Assembly (NCBI GenBank): GCA_964592475.1
Contig: CAZQEZ010000078.1
Coordinates: 1 to 20,555 of the forward strand
From: CAZQEZ01 sp964592475
GTDB lineage: Bacteria > Bacteroidota > Bacteroidia > Cytophagales > Cyclobacteriaceae
Length of the DNA stretch: 20,555 nucleotides
Reading direction: 5' to 3'
Positions 7,904 through 15,439 of the stretch are shown piece after piece. Position 1 is the first letter of the stretch, and each line of letters starts with the position of its first letter. Under the pieces are notes generated by a model. That model ran no database searches. It worked only from the letters and a program-made list of their open reading frames with translations, and was not told where the DNA came from. The translations under genes were made by a program, and so were the position numbers.

Positions 7904-8916
7904 TGGATAGGAAAGGTATACTAGCAGCAGGCAATTGGATAATCGATCAAGTTAAAATTATTGATCAATACCCACCACAAGATGCGTTGGCTAATATACA
8001 GGAGCAAGCTGCTTTTAACGGTGGGGCGCCTTATAACCTGCTAAAGGACCTCGCTCTGATGCAAGCTGAATTTCCGTTGCAAGCAATAGGTTTGGTAGGC
8101 GATGATGAAAACGGAGAATTAATTCTAAATGACTGCCTGGAGCATGGAATTGATATTAACTTGTTGCAAAAAACCAGTCAGGCATCCACCAGCTATACAG
8201 ATGTAATGATTGTGAAGGGCAGTGGACGGCGTACTTTTTTTCATTATCGTGGAGCCAATGCTTTATTAGCACAAGCTCATTTTCAATTTGATAAATCTAC
8301 AGCCAAAATCTTTCACCTGGGTTATTTATTGCTTTTGGACAAATTAGACGAATTAGACGCTACTAATCGCACCAAAGCATCGTATGTGTTGGAAGAGGCA
8401 AAATCTCAAGGTTTCCTTACATCAGTGGACGTAGTAAGTGAAGACAGTGAACGTTTTGAGCAGGTGGTTACCCCGGCCTTACCATTTACAGATATTCTAT
8501 TCGTTAATGAATACGAAGCAGAAAAAATCACCGGTATCTCGTTGAAAGTAGGAGACCGCGTGGAAATGAAAAAAGCCGAAGCATGCGCAGAACTTCTTAT
8601 AGATGCCGGAGTCAATCAAATGGTCATTATTCATTTTCCGCAAGGCACACTGGCTATGGATAGTAAAAAAAATATTTATCAACAAGCCAGCATACAAGTG
8701 CCTGAAGAAGAAATAATAGGAGCGGTGGGTGCCGGGGATGCTTTTGCAGCAGGCGTCCTTTTGGGTATTCATGAACAAATGCCCATGCAGCAAAGCCTAA
8801 AGTTGGGTGTACAAGTGGCCGCTAGCTCGTTATTACATGCGGCGGCATCAAATGGGGTAGTACCATTGGCAAGACTGGAAGACAAAATAGGTGGTTGGCC
8901 ATTCAGAGAATTATGA
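7903..8916 (+). CDS. PfkB/ribokinase-family carbohydrate kinase
   Basis: This 337-residue protein has the ribokinase fold signature near its C-terminus: GAVGAGDAFAAG (residues 273-284), with D279 as the expected catalytic base and GAGD forming the anion hole. The N-terminal substrate-binding part has FNGGAPYN (38-45), the usual Gly-Gly sugar-recognition motif, and VNEYEA (201-206) is the conserved central motif. Such kinases transfer phosphate from ATP to a sugar hydroxyl. Given the isomerase directly upstream, a ketose such as fructose or xylulose is a reasonable guess, but the sequence does not settle it. The gene overlaps its upstream neighbour by one base and its downstream neighbour by four (ATGA at 8913-8916), so it is the middle cistron of a three-gene operon. 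The protein is cytoplasmic. Confidence 0.9.
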   Translation: MDRKGILAAGNWIIDQVKIIDQYPPQDALANIQEQAAFNGGAPYNLLKDLALMQAEFPLQAIGLVGDDENGELILNDCLEHGIDINLLQKTSQASTSYTDVMIVKGSGRRTFFHYRGANALLAQAHFQFDKSTAKIFHLGYLLLLDKLDELDATNRTKASYVLEEAKSQGFLTSVDVVSEDSERFEQVVTPALPFTDILFVNEYEAEKITGISLKVGDRVEMKKAEACAELLIDAGVNQMVIIHFPQGTLAMDSKKNIYQQASIQVPEEEIIGAVGAGDAFAAGVLLGIHEQMPMQQSLKLGVQVAASSLLHAAASNGVVPLARLEDKIGGWPFREL

Positions 8917-10253
8917 AAAAAGAAAAAATAAGCGGCTGGGGTAATTATCCAATAATAGCTTGCGACCTTTATAAGGTAAAGCATCCGGAGCAGTTGAAAA
9001 CCAAAGTTGATTTATGTAGTAAAATAACCGCCAGGGGGTTGGGTAGAAGTTATGGCGACCAAGCTATAAGTAGTACCGCTTTGGTAACAATGCTGCCTTC
9101 TATGGATAAAATTCTCGCTTTTGATGAGCAAACCGGTATTTTAGATTGTCAGGCGGGCTTGAGCTTAAAACAAATTATTACAATATTTGCTCCAAGAGGA
9201 TGGTTCCCAATGATCAATCCAGGTACAAAATATGTAACTATTGGAGGAGCAATTGCCAACGATATACACGGCAAAGCGCATCATGTAGACGGGTCATTTA
9301 TTAATTGTGTAGAAAGTTTTGATATTTTATTGGCTAACAATGAGTTACGTACCTGTAGTCGTATCGAAAATCAAGAGTTGTTTTTTGCCAATTTTGGTGG
9401 TCTTGGATTATTAGGCATTATTGTAAGGGTAAAGATCAAGTTGAAGAAGATTGAAACAACTTATTTTAAGCAAACGGCAATTAACTGCAAAAATATTGAT
9501 GAAATGCTTGATGCATTTGATCAATACGATAAGCAGTATGATTATTCTGTAGCCTGGGTAAATACAATGGCTAAAGGTAAAAATAGTGGAAAAGGCGTTT
9601 TGACTTTGGGTAATCAGGCAAAGCTGGAGGATTTACCTCTCAAATTAAAAAATAATCCTCTTCATGTTATTCCAGAGCCCAAATTGACGGTGCCTTTTTA
9701 TTTGCCCAATTTCTCATTAAATGCAGTTACAGTTAAAATATTAAATAAGGTTATTGCTTATGTTCAAGCAAAGTCCACATCGGTCGTTCATTATGAAAAA
9801 TTCTTTTTTCCTTTGGATGCTATATTAAATTGGAATCGAGGATACGGAAAGCGAGGTTTTATTCAGTATCAGTTTGTAATACCCTTAGAAGATGGCAGGA
9901 AGAATATTAAAAAACTACTTACTGCTGTGAGCGAAAGTGGATGTACTCCTTTTCTCAATGTTTTAAAAAAGTTTGGCAATGGTCAGCAATATCTTTCTTT
10001 TCCTAAACCTGGCTATACTTTTGCCATTGATTTTCCAGTCACAAAAAAGCTAGCCGGATTTGTGACTAAATTAGACCAAATGGTGCTTGATTGTGGTGGT
10101 AGAATTTACCTTGGAAAAGATGCAATGCTAACCGCTAATATGTTCAGGAAAATGTATCCTGATTACCAACAATGGCTAGCTATCAAAAAGAAGTATGATC
10201 CACATAATAAATTTACCTCGGCTTTAGCTCAGCGATTAGAGTTATTTGTTTAA
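8913..10253 (+). CDS. DprE1-like FAD-dependent sugar 2-oxidase
   Basis: The ATG at 8913 overlaps the kinase stop codon (ATGA) and gives 446 residues; an in-frame TTG at 8895 is less likely. The family is the VAO-type FAD oxidases (FAD_binding_4 plus an ALO-like C-terminal domain). Local sequence follows mycobacterial DprE1, the decaprenylphosphoryl-ribose 2-oxidase, as I remember it: ARGLGRSYGD (residues 40-49), GGAIANDIHGKAHH (111-124), YQFVIP (319-324), FLNVLKKFG (347-355), GGRIYLGKD (395-403) and a C-terminal ALAQRLEL. H119 and K402 fall where DprE1 has H132 and K418. A371 falls where DprE1 has C387, with identical 31-residue spacing to the lysine. There is no signal peptide; the protein may act at the inner face of the membrane. 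No DprE2-like reductase or UbiA-like prenyltransferase is in the window, so the substrate is open: a polyprenyl-phosphate sugar or another sugar. Confidence 0.85.
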   Translation: MKKEKISGWGNYPIIACDLYKVKHPEQLKTKVDLCSKITARGLGRSYGDQAISSTALVTMLPSMDKILAFDEQTGILDCQAGLSLKQIITIFAPRGWFPMINPGTKYVTIGGAIANDIHGKAHHVDGSFINCVESFDILLANNELRTCSRIENQELFFANFGGLGLLGIIVRVKIKLKKIETTYFKQTAINCKNIDEMLDAFDQYDKQYDYSVAWVNTMAKGKNSGKGVLTLGNQAKLEDLPLKLKNNPLHVIPEPKLTVPFYLPNFSLNAVTVKILNKVIAYVQAKSTSVVHYEKFFFPLDAILNWNRGYGKRGFIQYQFVIPLEDGRKNIKKLLTAVSESGCTPFLNVLKKFGNGQQYLSFPKPGYTFAIDFPVTKKLAGFVTKLDQMVLDCGGRIYLGKDAMLTANMFRKMYPDYQQWLAIKKKYDPHNKFTSALAQRLELFV

Positions 10254-10275
10254 TTAAAAATCTGTTGCAAAAAAG

Positions 10276-10307
10276 TTTGAATAGTACATAAATATTCACT
10301 TAATTTG
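10276..10307 (+). promoter_or_regulatory. Probable promoter of the DUF1080 lipoprotein gene
   Basis: TTTG at 10276-10279, a 20-base spacer and TTAATTTG at 10300-10307 match the Bacteroidota promoter apart from one base in the -7 element. Just downstream, TTGCAAACGTTAAC (about 10310-10323) contains the AACGTT palindrome and a GTTTTGCAAAC inverted repeat, which could be an operator of a LacI-type regulator; that part is weak. Confidence 0.5.
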
Positions 10308-10360
10308 TTTTGCAAACGTTAACATTTTATCAAATATTGGAATAATTAAAAACTTATTAT

Positions 10361-11827
10361 ATGAAAAAGATAATTAATCTTCTATTACTGGCAGCTATTA
10401 TCTCGTCCTGCGACCAGCCAACCTCTGATTCTTCAAATGATCAATCTGAAAATAGTCAGACAGAATCTCCTGATCAATCACTGATGCAAGCTGCACCCGA
10501 TGCAGAATCTTTAATTAAAGGTGAAGAACTGGAGGGCTGGATCCAGCGAAACGGAGAAGCAATTTACTCAGTAGAAAATGGTGAAATAGTGGGAACAACC
10601 GTTTATGGAACCCCTAATTCATTTCTATGTACAGAAAAAGAATATGGTGATTTTATCCTCGATTTAGACCTGAAAGTTTTGGAGTTTAATTCAGGTGTTC
10701 AATTTCGCAGCTTGAGTACTCCCGATTACAAAGATGGCCGGGTACATGGCTACCAGTGTGAGGTAGATCCCTCCGAAAGAAAGTGGAGTGGCGGAGTATA
10801 TGATGAAGCCCGTCGTGGCTGGCTTTATCCCCTTTCTGTAAACCCTCCTGCCAGAGAGGCTTTTAAACCCGGGGAATGGAATCATTATAAAATTGAAGCC
10901 ATTGGCAATACCATTCGAACCTGGGTAAATGGCGTACCTGCAGCTCACTTAATAGATAGTATGACCGCTTCCGGTTTTATCGCTTTGCAAGTGCATAGCA
11001 TTCGCGATTCTGCTCAAGCAGGTAAAGAAGTGCGTTGGAAAAATATTATGATTCAAACAGAAAACCTGACACCTGCTCCATACGATGATATATTCGTGGT
11101 TAATAAAGTGCCTAACACACTGTCTGCACAAGAAGAAGCACAAGGATGGAAGCTATTATTTGATGGCTCAAGCACTGATATGTGGCGTGGTGCGCATGCC
11201 GAGGAATTTCCTGCTGTAGGCTGGAAAGCAGAAGATGGTCTTCTTAAAGTATTGGAATCCGGCGGCGGTGAATCGGAACATGGCGGTGACATTGTAACCA
11301 AAGAAGAATATAGCCAGTTCGAATTTCAGGTTGAGGCCTATCTTACAGAAGGTGCCAATAGCGGCATTAAGTACTTTGTTACTGAAAATTATGGTCCCAG
11401 GAAAGGTTCTGCTATAGGATTGGAATATCAATTGTTGGACGATGAGAAACATCCTGATGCCAAAAAAGGAAACAAGGGAGACAGAACATTAGCTTCGCTT
11501 TACGATTTGATACCAGCAGATAAAGGTAATGTGAATCCGGTAAATAATTGGACACATGCTCGAGTTAAAGTTTTTGGTACCAGAATGAATCATGTGATCA
11601 AGCCTCGCCCTCACTACGAGGAATTTTCCGGGGCAAATGTAGAGCACTGGCTCAATAATATTTTGGCTTTGGATTACGATCGTGGTACCCAAATGTACAA
11701 GGCATTAATACAAAAAAGCAAGTATGCTGATTTCGAAGATTTCGGTATGTGGCAAAAAGGTCATATTTTATTACAAGATCATGGAAATGAAGTACACTTC
11801 CGCAGCATAAAAGTTAGGGAACTATAA
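10361..11827 (+). CDS. Lipoprotein with two DUF1080 (3-keto-glycoside hydrolase-like) domains
   Basis: The signal peptide MKKIINLLLLAAIISSC has a lipobox with the lipidated cysteine at residue 17, followed by a Ser/Asp/Gln-rich linker to about residue 47. Two concanavalin-like beta-sandwich DUF1080 domains follow. Domain one (about 48-233) has GVQFRS, YQCEVD and GWLYPL. Domain two (about 258-488) starts with the typical GWKLLFDG and continues with SGIKYF, GLEYQLLDD and VEHWLN. Some members of this family hydrolyse 3-keto-disaccharides, so a glycan-related role at the cell surface or periplasm is likely; the substrate is unknown. Domain two seems to carry an extra stretch of about 20 residues (about 406-426) just before VEHWLN, where I expect a short turn. 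The gene has its own promoter and terminator and stands alone. Confidence 0.88.
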   Translation: MKKIINLLLLAAIISSCDQPTSDSSNDQSENSQTESPDQSLMQAAPDAESLIKGEELEGWIQRNGEAIYSVENGEIVGTTVYGTPNSFLCTEKEYGDFILDLDLKVLEFNSGVQFRSLSTPDYKDGRVHGYQCEVDPSERKWSGGVYDEARRGWLYPLSVNPPAREAFKPGEWNHYKIEAIGNTIRTWVNGVPAAHLIDSMTASGFIALQVHSIRDSAQAGKEVRWKNIMIQTENLTPAPYDDIFVVNKVPNTLSAQEEAQGWKLLFDGSSTDMWRGAHAEEFPAVGWKAEDGLLKVLESGGGESEHGGDIVTKEEYSQFEFQVEAYLTEGANSGIKYFVTENYGPRKGSAIGLEYQLLDDEKHPDAKKGNKGDRTLASLYDLIPADKGNVNPVNNWTHARVKVFGTRMNHVIKPRPHYEEFSGANVEHWLNNILALDYDRGTQMYKALIQKSKYADFEDFGMWQKGHILLQDHGNEVHFRSIKVREL

Positions 11828-11853
11828 AAAATTAATACTGTCTTTAATTTTAG

Positions 11854-11888
11854 AAAGGCTACTGATGAGATATCGGTAGCTTTTTTTT
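11854..11888 (+). terminator. Rho-independent terminator after the DUF1080 gene
   Basis: GCTACTGAT (11858-11866) pairs with ATCGGTAGC (11872-11880), with one T-G wobble, around the loop GAGAT; eight T residues follow (11881-11888). AAA at 11854-11856 extends pairing into the T-run, so it could also stop transcription arriving from the ParA side. Confidence 0.92.
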
Positions 11889-11953
11889 ATAATTGACCAG
11901 GAGTTGATATAAAAGCTAAGCCCAATATTGGAATTGAACTTCATAAAATCATT

Positions 11954-12328
11954 CTATTTTTTGACCGCCATTGATTTATATCCTTCAACCAAATTTTCGT
12001 TATGTTCCAAAAAAAGTGCCGTATTTAGCAGCATAATTTCTGCAGAAGTTAAATCTTTTTTATGTTCCAGTATATTAATAATAACTTTATTGAAAGCTAA
12101 GGAAAATGATTGTTCTTTTTCTGCGGCTAGTTGCATAATTTGTGCTGCAATAAATTGCTCCCGTTCATGCATTTCCGCTTGATTTTCCAAAGCATCAATC
12201 GCGGTAATTTGATGGGGCTCTGAGATTAAATACTTCTGGTGCGAATTGGTGTTTTCCTTTTCTGTTACCGCCTCATTTTGATGTTTTAGAAATTGATTCA
12301 GGTCATTTAAAGTGTTCTTCTTAGCCAT
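11954..12328 (-). CDS. Small charged protein encoded with a ParA-type ATPase
   Basis: A 124-residue protein that I do not recognise. It starts MAKKNTLNDLNQFLKHQ, has a polar, probably disordered stretch (about residues 17-40), then a largely helical region (about 41-118) rich in Glu, Gln, Ala and Leu that could form a helical bundle or coiled coil. There is no signal peptide, membrane segment, helix-turn-helix or ParB-like box visible. It begins eight bases after the stop codon of the ParA-type ATPase, so the two form one transcription unit. In other ParA-family positioning systems (for example McdA/McdB) a small, partly disordered partner stimulates the ATPase and links it to cargo; this protein could play such a part, but that rests only on gene order and size. 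Its short basic N-terminus (MAKKN) could be the ATPase-contacting peptide. Confidence 0.75.
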   Translation of the reverse strand: MAKKNTLNDLNQFLKHQNEAVTEKENTNSHQKYLISEPHQITAIDALENQAEMHEREQFIAAQIMQLAAEKEQSFSLAFNKVIINILEHKKDLTSAEIMLLNTALFLEHNENLVEGYKSMAVKK

Positions 12329-12336
12329 AGTTTTAA

Positions 12337-12963
12337 TTATTGAATGGTCGATATAATTGCTTTAGACACTGGTAAAAATTGTTTTTCCGGTAATATAGTA
12401 CTGAAACTGGCAAAATTATTTTTCATAGGTATAAAGGTATTTAGTACCGTAACTTTTAATTCATCCAGTGTAGCATCAATTGTTTTTTGTTTTGTACTGG
12501 TATGAATCCTGTTGGCCAATATAGCAATTTTAAGTTTTTTATTGATTTCCTGAGCTGGCTTTATATCTTCAACAGTTTGGTAAGTTACCAAAAGATCATT
12601 TTGGGTTAAACTAGTTGGTATTATTACAAGATCACTTTCAATGCACAATTTTTTTATGTTGCTATCCGTAGTTTTGCCGGCACTATCTACCAAAATATAA
12701 TCAAGCTCATTGTTATTTTTGAGTTTTTCCAGATCATCTATGATTTTTAGATCAGTTGAACCCACGATTTTGAAAAGAGATTCATCTTTTGCCCCCGATT
12801 TATAAACCTCCATTTGCCTTAAGGTGTTAAGGGTGTAATTAGTGTCCGTTTCTATCATGGTCAATTTATGCCCAAGGTTGAAAAGCATAGTAGCCAGATT
12901 CATGGCAACTGTTGTTTTTCCGGTACCGCCTTTTCTACTAATAAAAGAGATTATTTTGGTCAT
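12337..12963 (-). CDS. Orphan ParA/MinD-type ATPase
   Basis: This 208-residue protein is a compact deviant-Walker ATPase. The Walker A motif is RKGGTGKTT (residues 10-18), with signature lysine K11 and catalytic K16. Walker A' is centred on D40 (IETDTN) and Walker B is YILVDSAG (89-96, D93). NRI at 151-153 corresponds to the nucleotide-base contact. ParA proteins dimerise on ATP, bind DNA or membrane, and position plasmids, chromosomes or protein cargo. There is no N-terminal helix-turn-helix, as in large plasmid ParAs, and no C-terminal amphipathic helix as in MinD. No parB follows; the only partner is the 124-residue protein eight bases downstream. No replication or mobility gene is nearby, so it is not obviously plasmid-derived. 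A promoter with a palindrome in its spacer lies just upstream (12986-13015). Confidence 0.88.
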   Translation of the reverse strand: MTKIISFISRKGGTGKTTVAMNLATMLFNLGHKLTMIETDTNYTLNTLRQMEVYKSGAKDESLFKIVGSTDLKIIDDLEKLKNNNELDYILVDSAGKTTDSNIKKLCIESDLVIIPTSLTQNDLLVTYQTVEDIKPAQEINKKLKIAILANRIHTSTKQKTIDATLDELKVTVLNTFIPMKNNFASFSTILPEKQFLPVSKAIISTIQ

Positions 12964-12985
12964 TTTACTGGATACAATTGTTGGT

Positions 12986-13015
12986 GAAATTTAATATACA
13001 CTAAATTAGTGGCAA
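12986..13015 (-). promoter_or_regulatory. Probable promoter of the ParA-type gene
   Basis: Read on the minus strand, TTG (13015-13013), a 19-base spacer and TAAATTTC (12993-12986) match the Bacteroidota promoter apart from the last base of the -7 element. The predicted start is about 16-18 bases before the ATG at 12963. The palindrome at 12999-13011 lies wholly inside the spacer. Confidence 0.5.
12999..13011. promoter_or_regulatory. 13-base palindrome between divergent parA-type and TonB receptor genes
   Basis: CACTAAATTAGTG is a perfect inverted repeat of six bases per arm around a central A. It occupies the spacer of the leftward promoter, and it also overlaps a possible rightward -7 element (TAAATTAG, 13002-13009, with TTG at 12978-12980). 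This is where a dimeric repressor would control both genes. The ten bases TATACACTAA that include its left arm recur at 16112-16121 in the other divergent intergenic region. Confidence 0.4.
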
Positions 13016-13058
13016 TTAATTTAAGGTTAAATATAAAAAGATTAGAGATAAAAGAAAG

Positions 13059-15344
13059 ATGAGAAAAGCCATTTTTATTACATTAATAATCATTTTTGCA
13101 ATTTCGTATATTTCTGGTGCTCAGGTCACTATCAAAGTTATCGACAATAAAAACCGGGAGGCCTTGCCAGGGGCAACCATTAGCTGGCAGGAAGGAACAC
13201 AGCTGGCCGTAACTAATGAAAATGGATTGGCTGAACTGGACGTGAATCTGCCAATAGATTTAACCATTAGATATGTAGGATATGAATCCACCGGAGTAAA
13301 AATTTTTGAGGAAGGAGAAAAAACAGTAGCCTTATTTCCTGCAGAAAAAGTGCTTTCCGAAATAATAGTGGAAGGTTTTGAAAGTGAGCGCAAGCTGATG
13401 GAAACCCCAGGTGCAGTTTTTGCTCTACCGCCGCGGCAAATTAGAAGATTTGATGAAACTTCACTGGTAAGAGGACTTAATACGATTCCAGGGGTGCGAA
13501 TGGAACAGCGTTCTCCGGGCAGTTATCGAATTTCTATTCGTGGTAGTTCGTTGCGTTCACCTTTCGATGTACGCAATGTAAAAATTTACTGGAATGGTAT
13601 ACCATTTACTGATCCTAATGGCATCACTCCCATGAATTTACTGGACCTTAATCAGATGGGTAGGGTAGAAGTAATCAAAGGTCCCGCAGCCAGTGTATAT
13701 GGTGCCGGTGGTGGGGTAATCCAATTGAATACTGAAAAGGCTGATTATAACCAGGACGAACTGGAAATTGCCGGTACACTCGGCGCCTATGGCTTGCGAA
13801 GATATTCGGCTAAATATCAAAACGGAGGAGAAAATGCTAATTTTAACTTGAATTTTTCTCATCAGCAAGCAGACGGCTGGCGCGATCATACCGAGTTTGA
13901 GCGGACTACCGCCCAGTTTTTCGGTAGTTTCTATCCTTCAGATAAAAGAACCATTACTACCAATTTGTTTGTCTCTGATTTATTTTATGAAGTACCAGGT
14001 GGCATTACGCGTGAGCAATTTGCAGAAAATCCTCGGCAAGCAAGACCCTCCGGGTTTTTCCCGGGTAGTGAAGAGCAAAATTCATCCGTTGACTACCAGG
14101 CTTTTTTAACCAGTGTAGCCCAAGAGTATCGATTTGATGATAAATTTAAAAATACAACTTCTATTTATGGTATGTTCAGTTTTTTTGAAATGCCTTTTAT
14201 CCTGGATTTTGAACGCGAAAATCGACAATCGTTAGGTGGTCGTAGTACATTTAATTACAAAACTACTATTGCTGATTGGCCTACCCGGGTTTCAGTTGGC
14301 CTGGAACATCAGCAACAATTATTGGTAGCTCGCAATTTTGGTAATGTGGGAGGTATAGCTGATACTATTCGTTTTGACGATGAAGTTCGTTCCCGGCAAA
14401 CCATGGCCTTTGCTCAGGCAGAAATAGACTTGCCTGCCAATACTTTTCTTACCCTTGGCCTCAGCTTTAATGATTTAGCTTATGATTTTTACCGGCTTAC
14501 CGATGCCATTAACGATACTTCATTCACTTTCGCGAAAAACTTTGATAATGTATGGGCACCGAGAGTAGGCTTGCTAAAACAAATTACGCCTGAATTTGCC
14601 TTGCAGGGAAGCGTGAGCCGTGGTTTTTCTCCACCCTCGGTAAAAGAAATACGCACCGGTGAAGGCACCATCAACCGAGGATTGGAAGCAGAATTAGGCA
14701 TTAATTATGAATTAGGCATAAGAGGTACTTTATTTAACCAGCTGCTAAACTATGACATTACAGCTTTTAATTTTCAGCTGGATGAAACCATTGTAAGCTT
14801 TACCGAAGCAAGTGGAGTGGTAAGATTTAAAAATGCAGGTGCTACCAATCAGCGCGGACTTGAAGCTAATTTATTTGCTTATTTGATTGATAATCCCGAT
14901 TATTTTATAACTCGCTTAAGGGTACAAACGGCTTATACTTTTCATGATTTTGCTTACGAAGATTACATCATTATTGATGAAGAAGAAGGTACCAGTGAAA
15001 ACTTTTCCGGGCAACAACTGCCTGGTGTAGCGCCTCATATCTTGGTTAATACCGTGGATATTAATACTTTACCGGGGTTTTACCTGAACCTGACTCATAA
15101 CTATTCAGATGCAGTACCACTCAATGATGGCAATACAGTGTTTGCCGAAGCCTATCATTTATTCGATTTTAAATTAGGTTTAGAAAATCAGGTATTTGAA
15201 GCTGGTTTCGATTTATTTTTCGGAGTAAATAACTTATTTGATACTCGATACAGCTTAGGGAATGATATCAACCCATTCCGTAATAGGTATTTTCAACCAG
15301 CTCCAGGAAGAAATTGGTTCGCCGGTTTAAAAGTGAGGATTTAA
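13059..15344 (+). CDS. TonB-dependent outer-membrane receptor
   Basis: This 761-residue protein has a signal peptide (cleavage around residue 20, after YISGA), an N-terminal carboxypeptidase-regulatory-like beta domain (about 22-95, with ALPGATISW), a plug (about 110-228) and a 22-stranded-type barrel (about 229-761). The plug has the standard signatures IPGVRMEQRSPGSYRISIRG, GRVEVIKGPASVYGAGGGV-like sequence around 201-220, and IQLNT. SEIIVEGF (100-107) could be the TonB contact. The protein takes up a scarce ligand using proton-motive force through TonB-ExbBD. Its size and the absence of a SusD gene point to a siderophore, metal or cofactor receptor rather than a SusC glycan importer, but the ligand is not determinable. 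The C-terminus ends in GLKVRI rather than the usual aromatic residue. It is monocistronic, transcribed away from the ParA-type gene and followed by a terminator. Confidence 0.93.
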   Translation: MRKAIFITLIIIFAISYISGAQVTIKVIDNKNREALPGATISWQEGTQLAVTNENGLAELDVNLPIDLTIRYVGYESTGVKIFEEGEKTVALFPAEKVLSEIIVEGFESERKLMETPGAVFALPPRQIRRFDETSLVRGLNTIPGVRMEQRSPGSYRISIRGSSLRSPFDVRNVKIYWNGIPFTDPNGITPMNLLDLNQMGRVEVIKGPAASVYGAGGGVIQLNTEKADYNQDELEIAGTLGAYGLRRYSAKYQNGGENANFNLNFSHQQADGWRDHTEFERTTAQFFGSFYPSDKRTITTNLFVSDLFYEVPGGITREQFAENPRQARPSGFFPGSEEQNSSVDYQAFLTSVAQEYRFDDKFKNTTSIYGMFSFFEMPFILDFERENRQSLGGRSTFNYKTTIADWPTRVSVGLEHQQQLLVARNFGNVGGIADTIRFDDEVRSRQTMAFAQAEIDLPANTFLTLGLSFNDLAYDFYRLTDAINDTSFTFAKNFDNVWAPRVGLLKQITPEFALQGSVSRGFSPPSVKEIRTGEGTINRGLEAELGINYELGIRGTLFNQLLNYDITAFNFQLDETIVSFTEASGVVRFKNAGATNQRGLEANLFAYLIDNPDYFITRLRVQTAYTFHDFAYEDYIIIDEEEGTSENFSGQQLPGVAPHILVNTVDINTLPGFYLNLTHNYSDAVPLNDGNTVFAEAYHLFDFKLGLENQVFEAGFDLFFGVNNLFDTRYSLGNDINPFRNRYFQPAPGRNWFAGLKVRI

Positions 15345-15381
15345 TTGATCGTGGAATATCGATAAATGATTCGTTTTTTTT

Positions 15382-15415
15382 AAAAAAAGCTACTCAATGA
15401 AGAGCAGCCTTTTTT
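15382..15415. terminator. Bidirectional terminator between TonB receptor and coiled-coil gene
   Basis: GCTACTC (15389-15395) pairs with GAGCAGC (15402-15408) with one A-C mismatch around AATGAA. A run of seven A residues precedes it and six T residues follow it, so it can serve both converging genes. Confidence 0.75.
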
Positions 15416-15439
15416 ATTGCAGACATTGTAATCAAATTT

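Noticed and set aside
8895..8912. TTG start for the DprE1-like gene
   Set aside because: The ATG at 8913 forms a typical ATGA overlap with the kinase stop codon and leads directly into the protein; the TTG adds six residues with no support.
11954..12963. Plasmid or conjugative-element partition module
   Set aside because: No ParB, replication initiator, relaxase or integrase is visible and the flanks look chromosomal.
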